From Halosimplex halophilum (GTDB taxonomy: Archaea; Halobacteriota; Halobacteria; Halobacteriales; Haloarculaceae), in NCBI RefSeq assembly GCF_004698125.1, contig NZ_SRHV01000005.1, positions 1-64,000 of the forward strand: a stretch of 64,000 bases of DNA, read 5' to 3'. Of this stretch, positions 1-8,788 are shown piece after piece (the first letter of the stretch is position 1; the number at the start of each line of letters is the position of its first letter). Position numbers and translations under genes: made by a program. A model generated the notes under the pieces. It was not told the DNA's origin, made no database searches, and worked only from the letters and a program-made list of their open reading frames with translations.

Positions 1-1620
1 GGATCGCGGGTCCCGGCCCCGCTCGCGGCGCTCGCGGCCGCGGCGGTGGTCGTCGCGGGGCTGGCGACCGCGGCGGGCCGCCGGTTCGCCGAGCCCGACC
101 GCTGGCGCCCGCCTGACCCGGAGGGGGGCTACCTGGTCCCCGTCCCCGGCGACGAGGACCCGACGTTCGTCGGGGCGCGGGACCGCGCCCGGGCGACTCG
201 CGACGCGGCCGTCGACCGCGACGGAGACGGCGAGGAAGGCGAAGACGGCGAGGGGGCTGCAGGATCGGCGGTCGTTTCCCACGCGACGGGCCACTGGACG
301 GGCGTGGCGGCGGTCGCGCTCGCGCTGGGCGGGCTCGGCGTCCTCTCGCGGACGCCGGGGCTCGTGCTCTCGGGCGTCGTCGGCGCGGCCGTCGCGGGCT
401 ACGCGGGCGGGGTCGAGCCGACGGTCCGCGACCCCGGGACGGGCGAGCCGGCCGTGACCGTCCGCCGGCGGCTCGCCGACGACTCGCCAGACCCGGGCGA
501 CCGGGTGACGGTCGGGGTCGAGGTACGAAACGAGGGCGAGGAGTACCTGACCGACGTGCGCGTCGTCGACGGCGTCCCCGACGAACTGGCGGTCGTCGCG
601 GGCTCGGCCCGCCACGGCGCGCCGCTGCCCCCCGGCGAGCGGACGACGTTCACCTACACCGTCCGGGCGACGCGGGGCGAACACGACTGGGACCCCGCGA
701 CGGTGACCGTCGCCGACCCCAGCGGCGCGGTCGAGTACGAGACGACCGTCAGCGGCGTCTCCGCGTCGCCGGGTCCGGCGACGACGCTGCGGTGTACCCT
801 CCCGGTGCTGGACGGCGAGCGGGTGCCCGTCGGCGGGACGACCGCCGGCTTCGCCGGCCGCGTCGAGACCGACGAGGGCGGCCCCGGCATCGAGTTCCAC
901 GCCACCCGCGAGTACCGCCGGTCGGACCCCCTCTCGCGGATCGACTGGGGGCAGCTGGCCAAGACCGGCGAGCTGGCGACCGTCGAGTTCCGCGAGGAGC
1001 GGTCGGCGACGGTCCAGATCCTCCTCGACACGCGGCGGGCCGCCTACCGCGCGCCGGCGCCCGACGGCTACCACGCGGTCGAGCGCGGCGTCGACGCCGC
1101 CCACCGCGTGTTCGACGCCCTCCTCGACGCCGGCGACCGCGTCGGCTTCGAGACGTTCGGCCGCGAGCGCGAGGGCTGTCGGCTCGCGCCCGGCGCCGGC
1201 GGCGACCACCGCGCCCGCGGCCGCGAACTGCTCAACGTCCACCCCGCGCTGTCGCCGGTCCCGCCCGCCCGGAAGCTCCACGAGCGCTACCCGCCGGACC
1301 GCCGCGCGACGCTCAGGCGCGAGCGGATCCGCCGGATCCACCGCCGGCTCGACCCCGACACGCAGATCATGCTGGTCTCGCCGTGTTGCGACGACTACCC
1401 CCGTCAGGTCGCCCGCCGGCTCGCCGCCTACGGCCGGGAGGTGACCCTCGTGAGCCCCGACCCGACCGTCCGCGACACCGGGCCCCACGAGCGCGCCGCC
1501 GACGAGCGCGACGAGCGGCTGTCGGCGCTCCGGTCGGCCGGCGTCCGCGTCGTCGACTGGGGGGCGGACGAACGGTTCGACGCCGCGCTCGCGCGGGCCC
1601 GCAGGCGGTGGTCGGCGTGA
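1..1620 (+). CDS. DUF58 domain protein with an N-terminal DUF7269-like segment (5' partial)
   Basis: The reading frame is open from base 1, so the true start lies upstream; a GTG at 46 is only an internal candidate. The first residues form an Ala/Val-rich membrane helix followed by DRWRPPDPEGG and VPVPGDE, which resembles the start of haloarchaeal DUF7269 proteins. After an acidic linker a helical hairpin follows (about residues 95-135), then a beta-rich region and the DUF58 signature (YRRSDPLSRIDWGQLAKTG, about residue 300) leading into a von Willebrand A-like fold (ILLDTR). DUF58 proteins usually sit beside MoxR ATPases and are thought to help assemble or fold envelope proteins; the exact role is not known. 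The stop overlaps the next gene, which implies co-translation. Confidence 0.85.
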   Translation, partial: GSRVPAPLAALAAAAVVVAGLATAAGRRFAEPDRWRPPDPEGGYLVPVPGDEDPTFVGARDRARATRDAAVDRDGDGEEGEDGEGAAGSAVVSHATGHWTGVAAVALALGGLGVLSRTPGLVLSGVVGAAVAGYAGGVEPTVRDPGTGEPAVTVRRRLADDSPDPGDRVTVGVEVRNEGEEYLTDVRVVDGVPDELAVVAGSARHGAPLPPGERTTFTYTVRATRGEHDWDPATVTVADPSGAVEYETTVSGVSASPGPATTLRCTLPVLDGERVPVGGTTAGFAGRVETDEGGPGIEFHATREYRRSDPLSRIDWGQLAKTGELATVEFREERSATVQILLDTRRAAYRAPAPDGYHAVERGVDAAHRVFDALLDAGDRVGFETFGREREGCRLAPGAGGDHRARGRELLNVHPALSPVPPARKLHERYPPDRRATLRRERIRRIHRRLDPDTQIMLVSPCCDDYPRQVARRLAAYGREVTLVSPDPTVRDTGPHERAADERDERLSALRSAGVRVVDWGADERFDAALARARRRWSA

Positions 1621-2267
1621 GCGCGTCGGAGACGGGCCCGGGAGCGGGGACGGGTCCCGGGCCGGCCGGGGCGACCGACGATGTCGAGCCGGCCGACCGC
1701 GAAGCCGAACCGGAACCGAGCGACGGGCGAGCCGGCGGGTCCGGGGCGAGACCGGAGACGGCGCGGCCGGGGCGGGCGGGCGCGTCGGTCGACCGCTCGC
1801 CCGCGCGGACGAGCGCCGGCGTCGCGGTCGCGCTCGCGGCGGTCGCCGCCCTGTGGCTCCCGTCGATCGGCGGCCGCGCGCTCGGACTCGTCGGGACGGC
1901 GCTGGTCGGGTTCGGTGCCGTCCGGGGCGGTCGACAGGCGGTCACCGCCGGGGCGGTCGCGCTGGTCGCCGGCGTCGCCGCGGCGGGGCTGGCCGGTGCG
2001 GCGGTCGTCCCGCTGGTCGGCGCGACGCTGTGTACCCTGCTGGCGTGGGACGCCGGCCGCTACGGGATCACCGTCGGCGAGCAGCTCGGCCGCGGGGCGT
2101 CGACGACCCGCCTCGAACTCGCCCACGTGACCGCGACCGCGGCCGTCGGGACCGCGGCGGCGGTGCTGGGTTCCGTGACCTACCTCGCGGTCGACGCCAC
2201 GACGGACGGCGTCGCCGTCGTCGTCCTCCTCGTCGGCGTCGGGCTCCTCGTCTCGGCGCTCCGGTGA
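1617..2267 (+). CDS. DUF7519-like multi-spanning membrane protein
   Basis: A 216-aa protein whose GTG start overlaps the TGA of the DUF58 gene (GTGA). The first 70 residues are a disordered Gly/Pro/acidic tail with no hydrophobic segment. The rest is almost entirely hydrophobic, with about five or six Ala/Val/Gly-rich helices, short loops and a Gly-Arg-Tyr turn near residue 150. In haloarchaea a protein of this shape closes the MoxR-DUF58 cluster, so I assign it to DUF7519 by context and profile rather than by a motif. It has no known catalytic residues and probably works in the membrane with the DUF58 protein. Confidence 0.75.
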   Translation: MSASETGPGAGTGPGPAGATDDVEPADREAEPEPSDGRAGGSGARPETARPGRAGASVDRSPARTSAGVAVALAAVAALWLPSIGGRALGLVGTALVGFGAVRGGRQAVTAGAVALVAGVAAAGLAGAAVVPLVGATLCTLLAWDAGRYGITVGEQLGRGASTTRLELAHVTATAAVGTAAAVLGSVTYLAVDATTDGVAVVVLLVGVGLLVSALR

Positions 2268-2321
2268 CCGGCCGTCCGTGCCGCGCGAACACGGCCGGGT
2301 CCGGACCGGAGCTCCGGGACG

Positions 2322-3026
2322 CTATTTCGGCACGAACACGAGCGGGTGGTGGCGCCAGGCCCAGCGGGTGTCGGGCCTGTCGACCACCGACCAGACGCTC
2401 CGTGGCCAGGTCCCCAGCGCCTCGTGGATGCGGTCGTACGACAGCAGGTTCTCGCCGTCGAGCAGGAGCCGAAAGCGGTCCTCGAAGCGGTCGGCGTCGA
2501 ACTGCGAGTCCTCGCCGAGGTACTCGTCGGGTTCGTCGGCCATCCGCCGCCAGTGGGCGCGGGCGAGGCGGTTCTGGTAGTTGAAGACGAGGTAGCCGCC
2601 GTCCGCGACGGCGTCGTACATCGCCCGGAGCGCGTCCTCGACCTCGCGGACGTAACAGAGCGTGAAGTACGAGAAGACCACGTCGAACTGCCGGCCGGGA
2701 GCGAAGTCGGGCAGCACGGCGCGCTCGAAGGCAACGTCGGCGTCGCGGTCGCGGGCGCGCTCGCGGTTCTCGGCGAGGACGGGCTCGGCGGCGTCGTAGC
2801 CGACCACGTCGGCCTCGGGGTACGCCTCGGCGACGGCGAAGGCGACGTGGCCGGGGCCACAGCCCACGTCGGCGAAGGCCCCGGGGCGGCCGGTCTCGGC
2901 GAGGAAGTCGACGACCGCGTCGGTCGCGTGGTGGGCGCTCGGCGCGGCGTCGGCGCGGTCGCCGTCGTCGGCGTCGGTCCAGAAGCGGTGCCAGTCGATG
3001 GTGTCGTCGTGGGTGGCGTCAGTCAT
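2322..3026 (-). CDS. Class I SAM-dependent methyltransferase
   Basis: A 234-aa protein with the Rossmann-fold SAM motif FADVGCGPGH at residues 51-60, an acidic residue at the end of strand 2 (VVGYDAAEP) and motif IV-like FDVVFSYFTLCYV. It is a soluble cytoplasmic methyltransferase of the Methyltransf_11/25 type; the substrate cannot be read from the sequence. I chose the ATG at 3026 (MTDATHDD) because the in-frame extension upstream is basic and unlike the acidic body. It converges on the DUF7519 gene with a 54-nt gap. An AT-rich stretch near 3290-3330 may carry its promoter. Confidence 0.88.
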   Translation of the reverse strand: MTDATHDDTIDWHRFWTDADDGDRADAAPSAHHATDAVVDFLAETGRPGAFADVGCGPGHVAFAVAEAYPEADVVGYDAAEPVLAENRERARDRDADVAFERAVLPDFAPGRQFDVVFSYFTLCYVREVEDALRAMYDAVADGGYLVFNYQNRLARAHWRRMADEPDEYLGEDSQFDADRFEDRFRLLLDGENLLSYDRIHEALGTWPRSVWSVVDRPDTRWAWRHHPLVFVPK

Positions 3027-3081
3027 GCGGTGGTGAGTCGCTGTCGTCGGCGAGCGGTGCCTCGCGGGTCCGCGTCGGCGT

Positions 3082-3195
3082 TCAGGTCGCGTCACCGGGC
3101 GGCTCCGTCCCGGTCCCGGCGTCGTCCTCGTCGCCGCAGTCGTCCGTTCCCGATCCGTCGGCGGTCGTGAATCCGTATGGTGCGAGTACTGTCAC
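3082..3195 (-). CDS. Possible 37-aa acidic small protein upstream of the methyltransferase
   Basis: A GTG-started reading frame of 37 codons with acidic, Gly/Thr-rich composition (begins MTVLAPYGFTTADG). It lies on the same strand as the methyltransferase and ends 55 nt before it. The composition looks haloarchaeal, but there is no domain, no clear ribosome-binding site and no homologue I can recall. It may be a leader peptide or chance. Confidence 0.25.
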   Translation of the reverse strand: MTVLAPYGFTTADGSGTDDCGDEDDAGTGTEPPGDAT

Positions 3196-3453
3196 GTGTG
3201 CGTGGCCGCGGCTGGTCGGTGGGCGGTGCGTCCGGGCCGAAGCGACCGAGAGACCTCGACGCTCTCGGGATACCGACGTAGTTGCGACTCCCGGATAAAA
3301 TTTACCATTCGGGTTAAGTTTACCCTTCACTTACAAATTCGCACGCCCGGGGTATAAAGTTTGGGGCGAGCGGCAGGTCCGACCAGGCAGACTGGTCGGA
3401 CAGGCGGGTCCGGTCGGCGTCGCGGCAGGCGCGGGCGGGGTGGGGAAAGCGAA

Positions 3454-3461
3454 CGGTATTA
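3454..3461 (+). promoter_or_regulatory. Probable TATA box of trpS
   Basis: CGGTATTA lies 31-38 nt before the trpS ATG and is preceded by the purine-rich GGGAAAGCGAA expected of a BRE. The spacing fits a leaderless or nearly leaderless transcript. Confidence 0.4.
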
Positions 3462-3491
3462 GTGCGTGTCGGGGCGAGTACATCCCAATCG

Positions 3492-5117
3492 ATGACATCC
3501 GATTCGCCCGATTCCGACGCGCCGACGGGGGACGCCGGTAGCGAGGGAGACGCGGTCCGCACCGACGGCGGGGTCGACGCCGGAGGCGCGGACGACACGA
3601 CGCTGGACCCCTGGGGCTCGGCGACGGTCTCGGACTACCGCAAGCTGTTCGCCGAGTTCGGCATCGAGGAGTTCGACGAGGTCCTGCCCGAGGTGCCCGA
3701 CCCCCACTACCTGATGCGCAGGGGGGTCATCTTCGGCCACCGCGACTACCGCCCGGTCGCCCGCGCCATGCGCGAGGGCGAGGACTTCGCCGCGCTCTCG
3801 GGGTTCATGCCGACCGGCGACCCGCACATCGGCCACAAGCTCGTCTTCGACGAGATCATCTGGCACCAGCAACAGGGCGGCGACGCCTACGGCCTCATCG
3901 CCGACCTGGAGGCCCACAGCGCCCGCGGGCTGACCTGGTCGGAGATCGACACCCACGCCCGCGACTACGTCCTCTCGCTGCTCGCCCTGGGGTTCGACCC
4001 CGAGGAGGGCGAGCTGTATCGCCAGTCGACCAACCGCGAGGTGCAGGACCTCGCCTTCGAACTCGGCGTCGAGGCGAACTTCTCGGAGCTGCAGGCGATC
4101 TACGACTTCGACGGCGAGACCGACGTGTCGCACATGCAGAGCGTCGTCACGCAGATGGCCGACATCCTCTACCCGCAGGCCGACGGGCCCCGGCCCACCG
4201 TGATCCCGGTCGGTCCCGACCAGGACCCGCACATGCGGCTAGCCCGCGACCTGGCCGCGCGGATGCGCTACTTCCGCGTCACCGAGGCCTTCGCCGGCTT
4301 CGAGGTCGACGACGAGGGCGAGCGCGCCCTGCTCTCCGAACTGTACGCGGACATCACCGGCGACCGAGATGACGACGAGGACACCCTCCGCTGTGAGGAC
4401 GCCGCCGAGGCGCTCCGGGCGGACCGGACGGACTACGAGGGCGCGGGCTACGACGGCGCGACCGTCGAGGCCGTGCTGACGAAACTGGAGAACGCCGGGA
4501 TGGAGCCGATCCGCCGGCGGACTCGCTTCCTCGGGCGCAACGCCACCGACGAGGCTTTCGACGCGCTCATCGAGGCCGTCGAGGGCGAGAAGCGCGTCTA
4601 CGACGAGCACGTCGACGCGTTCGACCTCTCCCGGGAGGCGGCCGAGGACCTGGCCCGCGAGGTCGAACTCGACCACGGCGGCTACGGCTTCGTGGCGCCG
4701 TCTTCGATCTACCACCGGTTCATGACCGGGCTCACGGGCGGGAAGATGTCCTCGTCGGTGCCCGCCTCCCACATCTCCCTGCTCGACGACCCGGAGGACG
4801 GCTACGACAAGGTGAAAGCGGCGACCACGGGCGGCCGCGAGACCGCCGAGAAGCAGCGCGAACTCGGCGGCGAGGCCGACGAGTGCCCGGTCTACGAGCT
4901 GTACGCCTACCTGCTCGCGGGCGACGACGACGAGTTCGCCACCGAGGTCTACGAGGAGTGCGTCGGCGGCGAGCGCCTCTGTGGCGGGTGCAAGGAACAG
5001 GCCGCGGAACTGATGGCCGAGTTCCTCGAGGACCACCAGGAGCAACGCGAGGAGTGGGCCGACAGGCTCGACGAACTCGACATCGACCTCGACGTGGCGG
5101 CCGACCGGCGGGGGTGA
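3492..5117 (+). CDS. trpS: Tryptophan--tRNA ligase
   Basis: A class I aminoacyl-tRNA synthetase of 541 aa that charges tRNA(Trp) in the cytoplasm. The HIGH signature is intact at residues 112-115 (GDPHIGHK) and the KMSKS loop is present as KMSSS at 418-422. The archaeal TrpRS hallmark FMPTGDPHIGH and the conserved VGPDQDPHMRLARD segment support the specificity. The N-terminal 40 residues are an acidic, Gly/Asp-rich tail typical of haloarchaea. An acidic insertion (EDTLRCEDAAEALRADR) lies near residue 300. A four-Cys-like element (CVGGERLCGGC) occurs near the C-terminus. ATG 3492 is preferred to 3462 because it sits at the expected distance from the TATA box. The downstream lipoprotein has its own promoter. 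Confidence 0.96.
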   Translation: MTSDSPDSDAPTGDAGSEGDAVRTDGGVDAGGADDTTLDPWGSATVSDYRKLFAEFGIEEFDEVLPEVPDPHYLMRRGVIFGHRDYRPVARAMREGEDFAALSGFMPTGDPHIGHKLVFDEIIWHQQQGGDAYGLIADLEAHSARGLTWSEIDTHARDYVLSLLALGFDPEEGELYRQSTNREVQDLAFELGVEANFSELQAIYDFDGETDVSHMQSVVTQMADILYPQADGPRPTVIPVGPDQDPHMRLARDLAARMRYFRVTEAFAGFEVDDEGERALLSELYADITGDRDDDEDTLRCEDAAEALRADRTDYEGAGYDGATVEAVLTKLENAGMEPIRRRTRFLGRNATDEAFDALIEAVEGEKRVYDEHVDAFDLSREAAEDLAREVELDHGGYGFVAPSSIYHRFMTGLTGGKMSSSVPASHISLLDDPEDGYDKVKAATTGGRETAEKQRELGGEADECPVYELYAYLLAGDDDEFATEVYEECVGGERLCGGCKEQAAELMAEFLEDHQEQREEWADRLDELDIDLDVAADRRG

Positions 5118-5263
5118 CGTGGTCCGACCGGCGGGCGGATCGGGATAGCGAGGCCCGGACGCGGGTCGCGAGACGCGGACGGCGGTCGGACCGATCCGTG
5201 ACCCGCACGAACGCGGTACGATTTCCCAAGGATAATGAGGGTAAGTGGCATACGAGCGAGCGG

Positions 5264-6532
5264 ATGACAGACAGTGGTAGCGGACGGGGTGGTATCGACA
5301 CACACGACCGGGGTCGGACCGGTCGCGCGATGGCGACGGTCCGATCGGTCGCCATCGTCGTCATGGTCGTCACGGCCGCGAGCCTCGCCGGCTGTGGGAT
5401 GCTCGGCGGGGGCGGTGGTGGCGGCGGCGACGGCGGCGACGGCGGCGACGGCGCTGCCGGCGGGAACATCGACGCGCCGCGGGAGGTCACCGACCCGATG
5501 GACCCCTCGCCGAGCGAGGTGTACTCGCGCGTCCAAGGCGTCCTCGGCACGGAGGCGTCGTCGCCCGAGATCATCGTCAGCAACCTGCCGACGGACCGGA
5601 ACATCTCGAACGCCTACCTGACGGCGACGGTCGGACTCCCGGAGGACCCCTCGTCGTCGCTCGTCGACTCGGTCAACGTCTCGTACGACCCCAGCGACGA
5701 TGTCGTCGTGTTCAGCGAGGAGACGGTCTACGACATGACCGGTCCCCAGATCGAGGCCGCGCTCGCCTACGGCTTCGCCGTCTCGCTCCACTACAAGAAC
5801 GGCTGGATCGAGAACAACCGGACGATCCTCGGCTACGAACGCCGGGCGCTCGTCACCGCGACGACCGGCGCGGCCACGCGGGCCTACGTCGACGAACACG
5901 TCGACGGCGTCAGCGAGTACGCTGTCCCCTCCTTCGAGGAGACGGGCCCCTACCGCTGGGCGTTCCACGGCGCGATGGAGCACTACGGCGCCGAGTACGT
6001 CGACTCGGTCACCGACTCGCCCGCCGACATCCCGTCGATCTACGAGGACGGCGGCCCGGCGACCACCGAGCAGATGCTCCACGACACCGACGAGGCCGCG
6101 ATGGACCTGACGGTGCGCCGGTCGGTCTCCGACTGGTGGACCGTCGAGAACATCCCGTACGGCGCCGGCCCCGGCACGTTCGGTGAACTCGGCACCCGCG
6201 CGATCCTGCGGAGCCACCTCTCGGCGTCCGAGGCCGCGGCGGCCGCCGACGGCTGGGGGAACGACTCCGCCGTCGCCGTCCGGTCGGTCCGCAACGCCTC
6301 GGCCGGCCTCGTCTGGGTCCACCGCTGGGACTCCGCGAGCGAGGCCGACGAGTTCGTCAACGCGACCGAAGCCTACGCCGACGCCCGGGAGAACGACAAG
6401 TACGCCGTCAACGTCACGCGACCCGCCGAGGACACGACCGTGACGGTCGTCCACCGCGGCAACTTCGTGCAGAACGCGGAGATCTCCTACGCCGACGGCA
6501 CCGCCGAGGTCGTCGTCGGCGGCGGGTCCTGA
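5264..6532 (+). CDS. Uncharacterised secreted lipoprotein
   Basis: A 422-aa protein with a hydrophobic signal ending in the lipobox LAGC (Cys44), followed at once by a Gly/Asp-rich linker (about residues 47-66) of the kind that tethers haloarchaeal lipoproteins. No twin-arginine precedes the hydrophobic core, so export is probably by Sec. The mature part is about 350 aa, rich in Asn-X-Ser/Thr sequons and acidic residues, and has no recognised enzyme motif. In outline it recalls Hvo_1808-type surface proteins, but I see no zinc-protease HExxH, so I leave the function open. A GGATAATG box at 5230-5237 is about 30 nt before ATG 5264. A shorter start at 5330 would give a more standard 22-residue signal. 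Confidence 0.8.
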   Translation: MTDSGSGRGGIDTHDRGRTGRAMATVRSVAIVVMVVTAASLAGCGMLGGGGGGGGDGGDGGDGAAGGNIDAPREVTDPMDPSPSEVYSRVQGVLGTEASSPEIIVSNLPTDRNISNAYLTATVGLPEDPSSSLVDSVNVSYDPSDDVVVFSEETVYDMTGPQIEAALAYGFAVSLHYKNGWIENNRTILGYERRALVTATTGAATRAYVDEHVDGVSEYAVPSFEETGPYRWAFHGAMEHYGAEYVDSVTDSPADIPSIYEDGGPATTEQMLHDTDEAAMDLTVRRSVSDWWTVENIPYGAGPGTFGELGTRAILRSHLSASEAAAAADGWGNDSAVAVRSVRNASAGLVWVHRWDSASEADEFVNATEAYADARENDKYAVNVTRPAEDTTVTVVHRGNFVQNAEISYADGTAEVVVGGGS

Positions 6533-6568
6533 CGCCCGCCCGCGCTCGCCGTCCCGCGGAACCGACCG

Positions 6569-6784
6569 CTACTCCTCGATCTCGATCTCGATCGGTTCCG
6601 CGGCGGGCTCGACGGCGTCGGCACCGAACCGCTCGGCCAGCCGCCAGCTCGCGACGGCGCCCACGGTCCCGAGGGCGACGCCGGCCCGGACCCCGGTGTC
6701 GCGGTCGCGCAGGGCCCGGCCGAGGACGTACCCCACGAGGAAGTTGATCGCGAAGGTGAACCCGACGTTACGAATGCGGTCCAT
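6569..6784 (-). CDS. Small membrane protein of unknown function
   Basis: A 71-aa protein with one clear hydrophobic helix (FTFAINFLVGYVLGRAL, residues about 9-25), a second weaker one (VALGTVGAVASW) and a very acidic tail (PIEIEIEE). I recognise no domain. ATG 6784 was chosen because the in-frame extension beyond it is Arg-rich and not haloarchaeal in composition. It converges on the lipoprotein gene with 36 nt between the stops. Confidence 0.65.
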   Translation of the reverse strand: MDRIRNVGFTFAINFLVGYVLGRALRDRDTGVRAGVALGTVGAVASWRLAERFGADAVEPAAEPIEIEIEE

Positions 6785-7258
6785 ACGCGCCCTTTGTGAC
6801 CCGGCGGCATAGACGTTGCCTCGCGGTCGCCTCCGGCGGCGCCGCGGCGGCCGGGCGCGGTCGTCGAGTCCGGAACGCTTTTGCGCGGCGCCGTGAATGC
6901 CATTCACATGGCACCCGAACCCACGACGGGACGCCTCGCACGCGAACGGCCAGCAGCGCGACCCGGGTTCGGGTTTTTCTCCGGTGCGTGACGGACGGCG
7001 GACGCCCGGACTCGACGGTTCGTGTCGAAACGGACCCCGGCGGTCCCGGCGGAAACCGTCCGCGCCGGTTCGCGGCGCGGGGCGACGCCGCGGCGCCCGA
7101 GGCTCGCGGGCGCTTCGTGCCCGTTCGCATCGCCGAGGCGCTCGCTTCGTCTGCTCACGGCGCTCCGCGCCGTTCGCATGAAACGAGGGACGGTCGGTCC
7201 CTCGCTAGTCGCGCCTCGCAACCGTTAACTGACGACCACGCAGATGCACGACCAACGA
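6785..7258. other. Intergenic region upstream of pheS
   Basis: A 474-nt region without a convincing gene; the frames in it are Arg-rich and not acidic. It contains a GCTTTTG promoter-like box near 6880, a CGGGTTTTT run near 6970, a repeated CCGTTCGCAT (about 7121 and 7171) of the low-complexity type common between haloarchaeal genes, a perfect hairpin at 7184-7204 and the CCGTTAACTG box of pheS near 7222. Confidence 0.45.
7184..7204. promoter_or_regulatory. Perfect 8-bp hairpin upstream of pheS
   Basis: CGAGGGAC and GTCCCTCG form a perfect stem with a 5-nt loop, about 55 nt before the pheS start and just before its probable TATA box. It could be an operator or the terminator of an upstream transcript. 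Confidence 0.4.
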
Positions 7259-8788
7259 ATGAAACTCCCGGAAATGCAGGTCGCCGTGCTCGAGTCCGCG
7301 AGCGCGGACGACCCGACGCCAGTCGAACAGATCGCCGAGGAGGTCGACGAACCCCCACAGGCGGTGACCCGCGCCGCCTTCGAACTCCAGGAGGAGGGTC
7401 TCGTCTCGGTGGCCGAACGCACCGAGACCGAGTACGCCCTCTCCGAGGAGGGCGAGACCTACGCCTACGACGGCCTGCCCGAACACAGCCTGTGGGTCGG
7501 CGGCCTCTCCAACGACGCCGTCGACGAGCCGATCGAACTCGGCCAGGCCATCGGCCACGCCGGCCTGGAGGACGAACAGGTCGAGATCGCGCTCTCGAAC
7601 TTCGCCCGCAAGGGCATGGGGACCATCGACAGCGGGACCATCCAGGTCGACCCCGACTTCGACCTCGAGGGCGACGCCGAGCGCGCGATCCTCGAAGTCC
7701 TCCGCGGGGAGGAGGGCGAGTTCGACCCCGACGAGGCCGACGAGGACGCCCTCGCGTCGCTCCAGCGGCGCGGCCTGGTCGACACCGCCGAGTCCACCGT
7801 CCGCGAGGTCACCCTCACCGACGAAGGCGTCACCGCGATGATGGAGGGCGTCGAGGTCGCCGAGACCGTCGGCCAGGTCACGCCCGAACTGCTCACCTCC
7901 GGCGAGTGGCAGGACGTGGAGTTCGCCGACTACAACGTCGAGGCCGACGCCGAGACGGTCCACGGCGGCAAGTCCCACCCGCTGCGGGAGATGTCCGAGC
8001 GGGTCAAGGACGTGCTCGTCGGGATGGGCTTCGAGGAGATGCAGGGTCCCCACGTCGACGCCGACTTCTACATCAACGACTGCCTGTTCATGCCCCAGGA
8101 CCACCCGGCGCGCAACCACTGGGACCGGTTCGCCCTCGAAGAGCCGGCGGCGATCGACCGCGAGAACCTCCCGCCGGATCTCGTCGACCGGGTCGAGTCG
8201 GCCCACCGCGACGGCGTCGGCCCCGACGGCGAGGGCTATCACTCCCCCTGGGACGAGGACTTCGCCCGCGCGCTCGCGCTGCGCGGCCACACCACGAACC
8301 TCTCGGTTCGCCACCTCGCCGGCCTCGCCGAGGGCGAGCTGGAACCGCCCCAGCGGTACTTCTCCATCGAGAAGGCCTACCGCAACGACACGCTCGACTC
8401 GACGCACCTGCTGGAGTTCTTCCAGATCGAGGGCTGGGTGATGGCCGAGGACCTGTCCGTGCGCGATCTCATGGGCACGTTCACCGAGTTCTACGAGCAG
8501 TTCGGCATCACCGACATCGAGTTCAAGCCCCACTACAACCCCTACACGGAGCCGAGCTTCGAGCTGTTCGGCCGCCATCCCGAGACGGACGAGCTCATCG
8601 AGATCGGTAACTCGGGCATCTTCCGCCCGGAGATGCTCGAACCCCTGGGTGTGGAAGCCGACGTGATGGCCTGGGGGCTGGCCCTGGAGCGACTCTTCAT
8701 GCTCGCGACCGGCGCCGAGGACATCCGCGACGTGCACGGCACGCTCGTCGACCTCGATTTCCTCCGCACCGAGGAGGTGGTGTACTGA
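7259..8788 (+). CDS. pheS: Phenylalanine--tRNA ligase alpha subunit
   Basis: The catalytic subunit (509 aa) of the heterotetrameric class II PheRS, which charges tRNA(Phe). It begins with archaeal-type winged-helix repeats (residues about 1-170) thought to bind tRNA, followed by the class II core: KSHPLREMSERVKDVL, the motif 2 region with RYFSIEKAYRNDTLD, and motif 3 with EIGNSGIFRPEMLEPLG near the C-terminus. I favour ATG 7259 because related proteins start MKLPE/MRLPE; ATG 7244 is in frame and cannot be excluded. The stop overlaps the pheT start (TGATG), so the two subunits are translated in a coupled way. Confidence 0.96.
   Translation: MKLPEMQVAVLESASADDPTPVEQIAEEVDEPPQAVTRAAFELQEEGLVSVAERTETEYALSEEGETYAYDGLPEHSLWVGGLSNDAVDEPIELGQAIGHAGLEDEQVEIALSNFARKGMGTIDSGTIQVDPDFDLEGDAERAILEVLRGEEGEFDPDEADEDALASLQRRGLVDTAESTVREVTLTDEGVTAMMEGVEVAETVGQVTPELLTSGEWQDVEFADYNVEADAETVHGGKSHPLREMSERVKDVLVGMGFEEMQGPHVDADFYINDCLFMPQDHPARNHWDRFALEEPAAIDRENLPPDLVDRVESAHRDGVGPDGEGYHSPWDEDFARALALRGHTTNLSVRHLAGLAEGELEPPQRYFSIEKAYRNDTLDSTHLLEFFQIEGWVMAEDLSVRDLMGTFTEFYEQFGITDIEFKPHYNPYTEPSFELFGRHPETDELIEIGNSGIFRPEMLEPLGVEADVMAWGLALERLFMLATGAEDIRDVHGTLVDLDFLRTEEVVY

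Larger units (their letters stand above)
3027..3491. other. Divergent intergenic region between the methyltransferase and trpS
   Basis: A 465-nt region with an unusually AT-rich core at 3283-3365 for this genome. It holds a near-identical direct pair, TTTACCATTC (3301-3310) and TTTACCCTTC (3319-3328), with starts 18 nt apart, and a GTATAAAG box near 3351. Apart from the doubtful small frame at 3082-3195 I see no gene. It probably carries promoters in both directions and an operator. Confidence 0.5.

Noticed and set aside
6897-7181. A 94-codon open frame upstream of pheS, and a 26-codon frame at 6908
   Set aside because: The product is basic and Arg-rich with no homologue I recognise. The region looks like low-complexity intergenic DNA.
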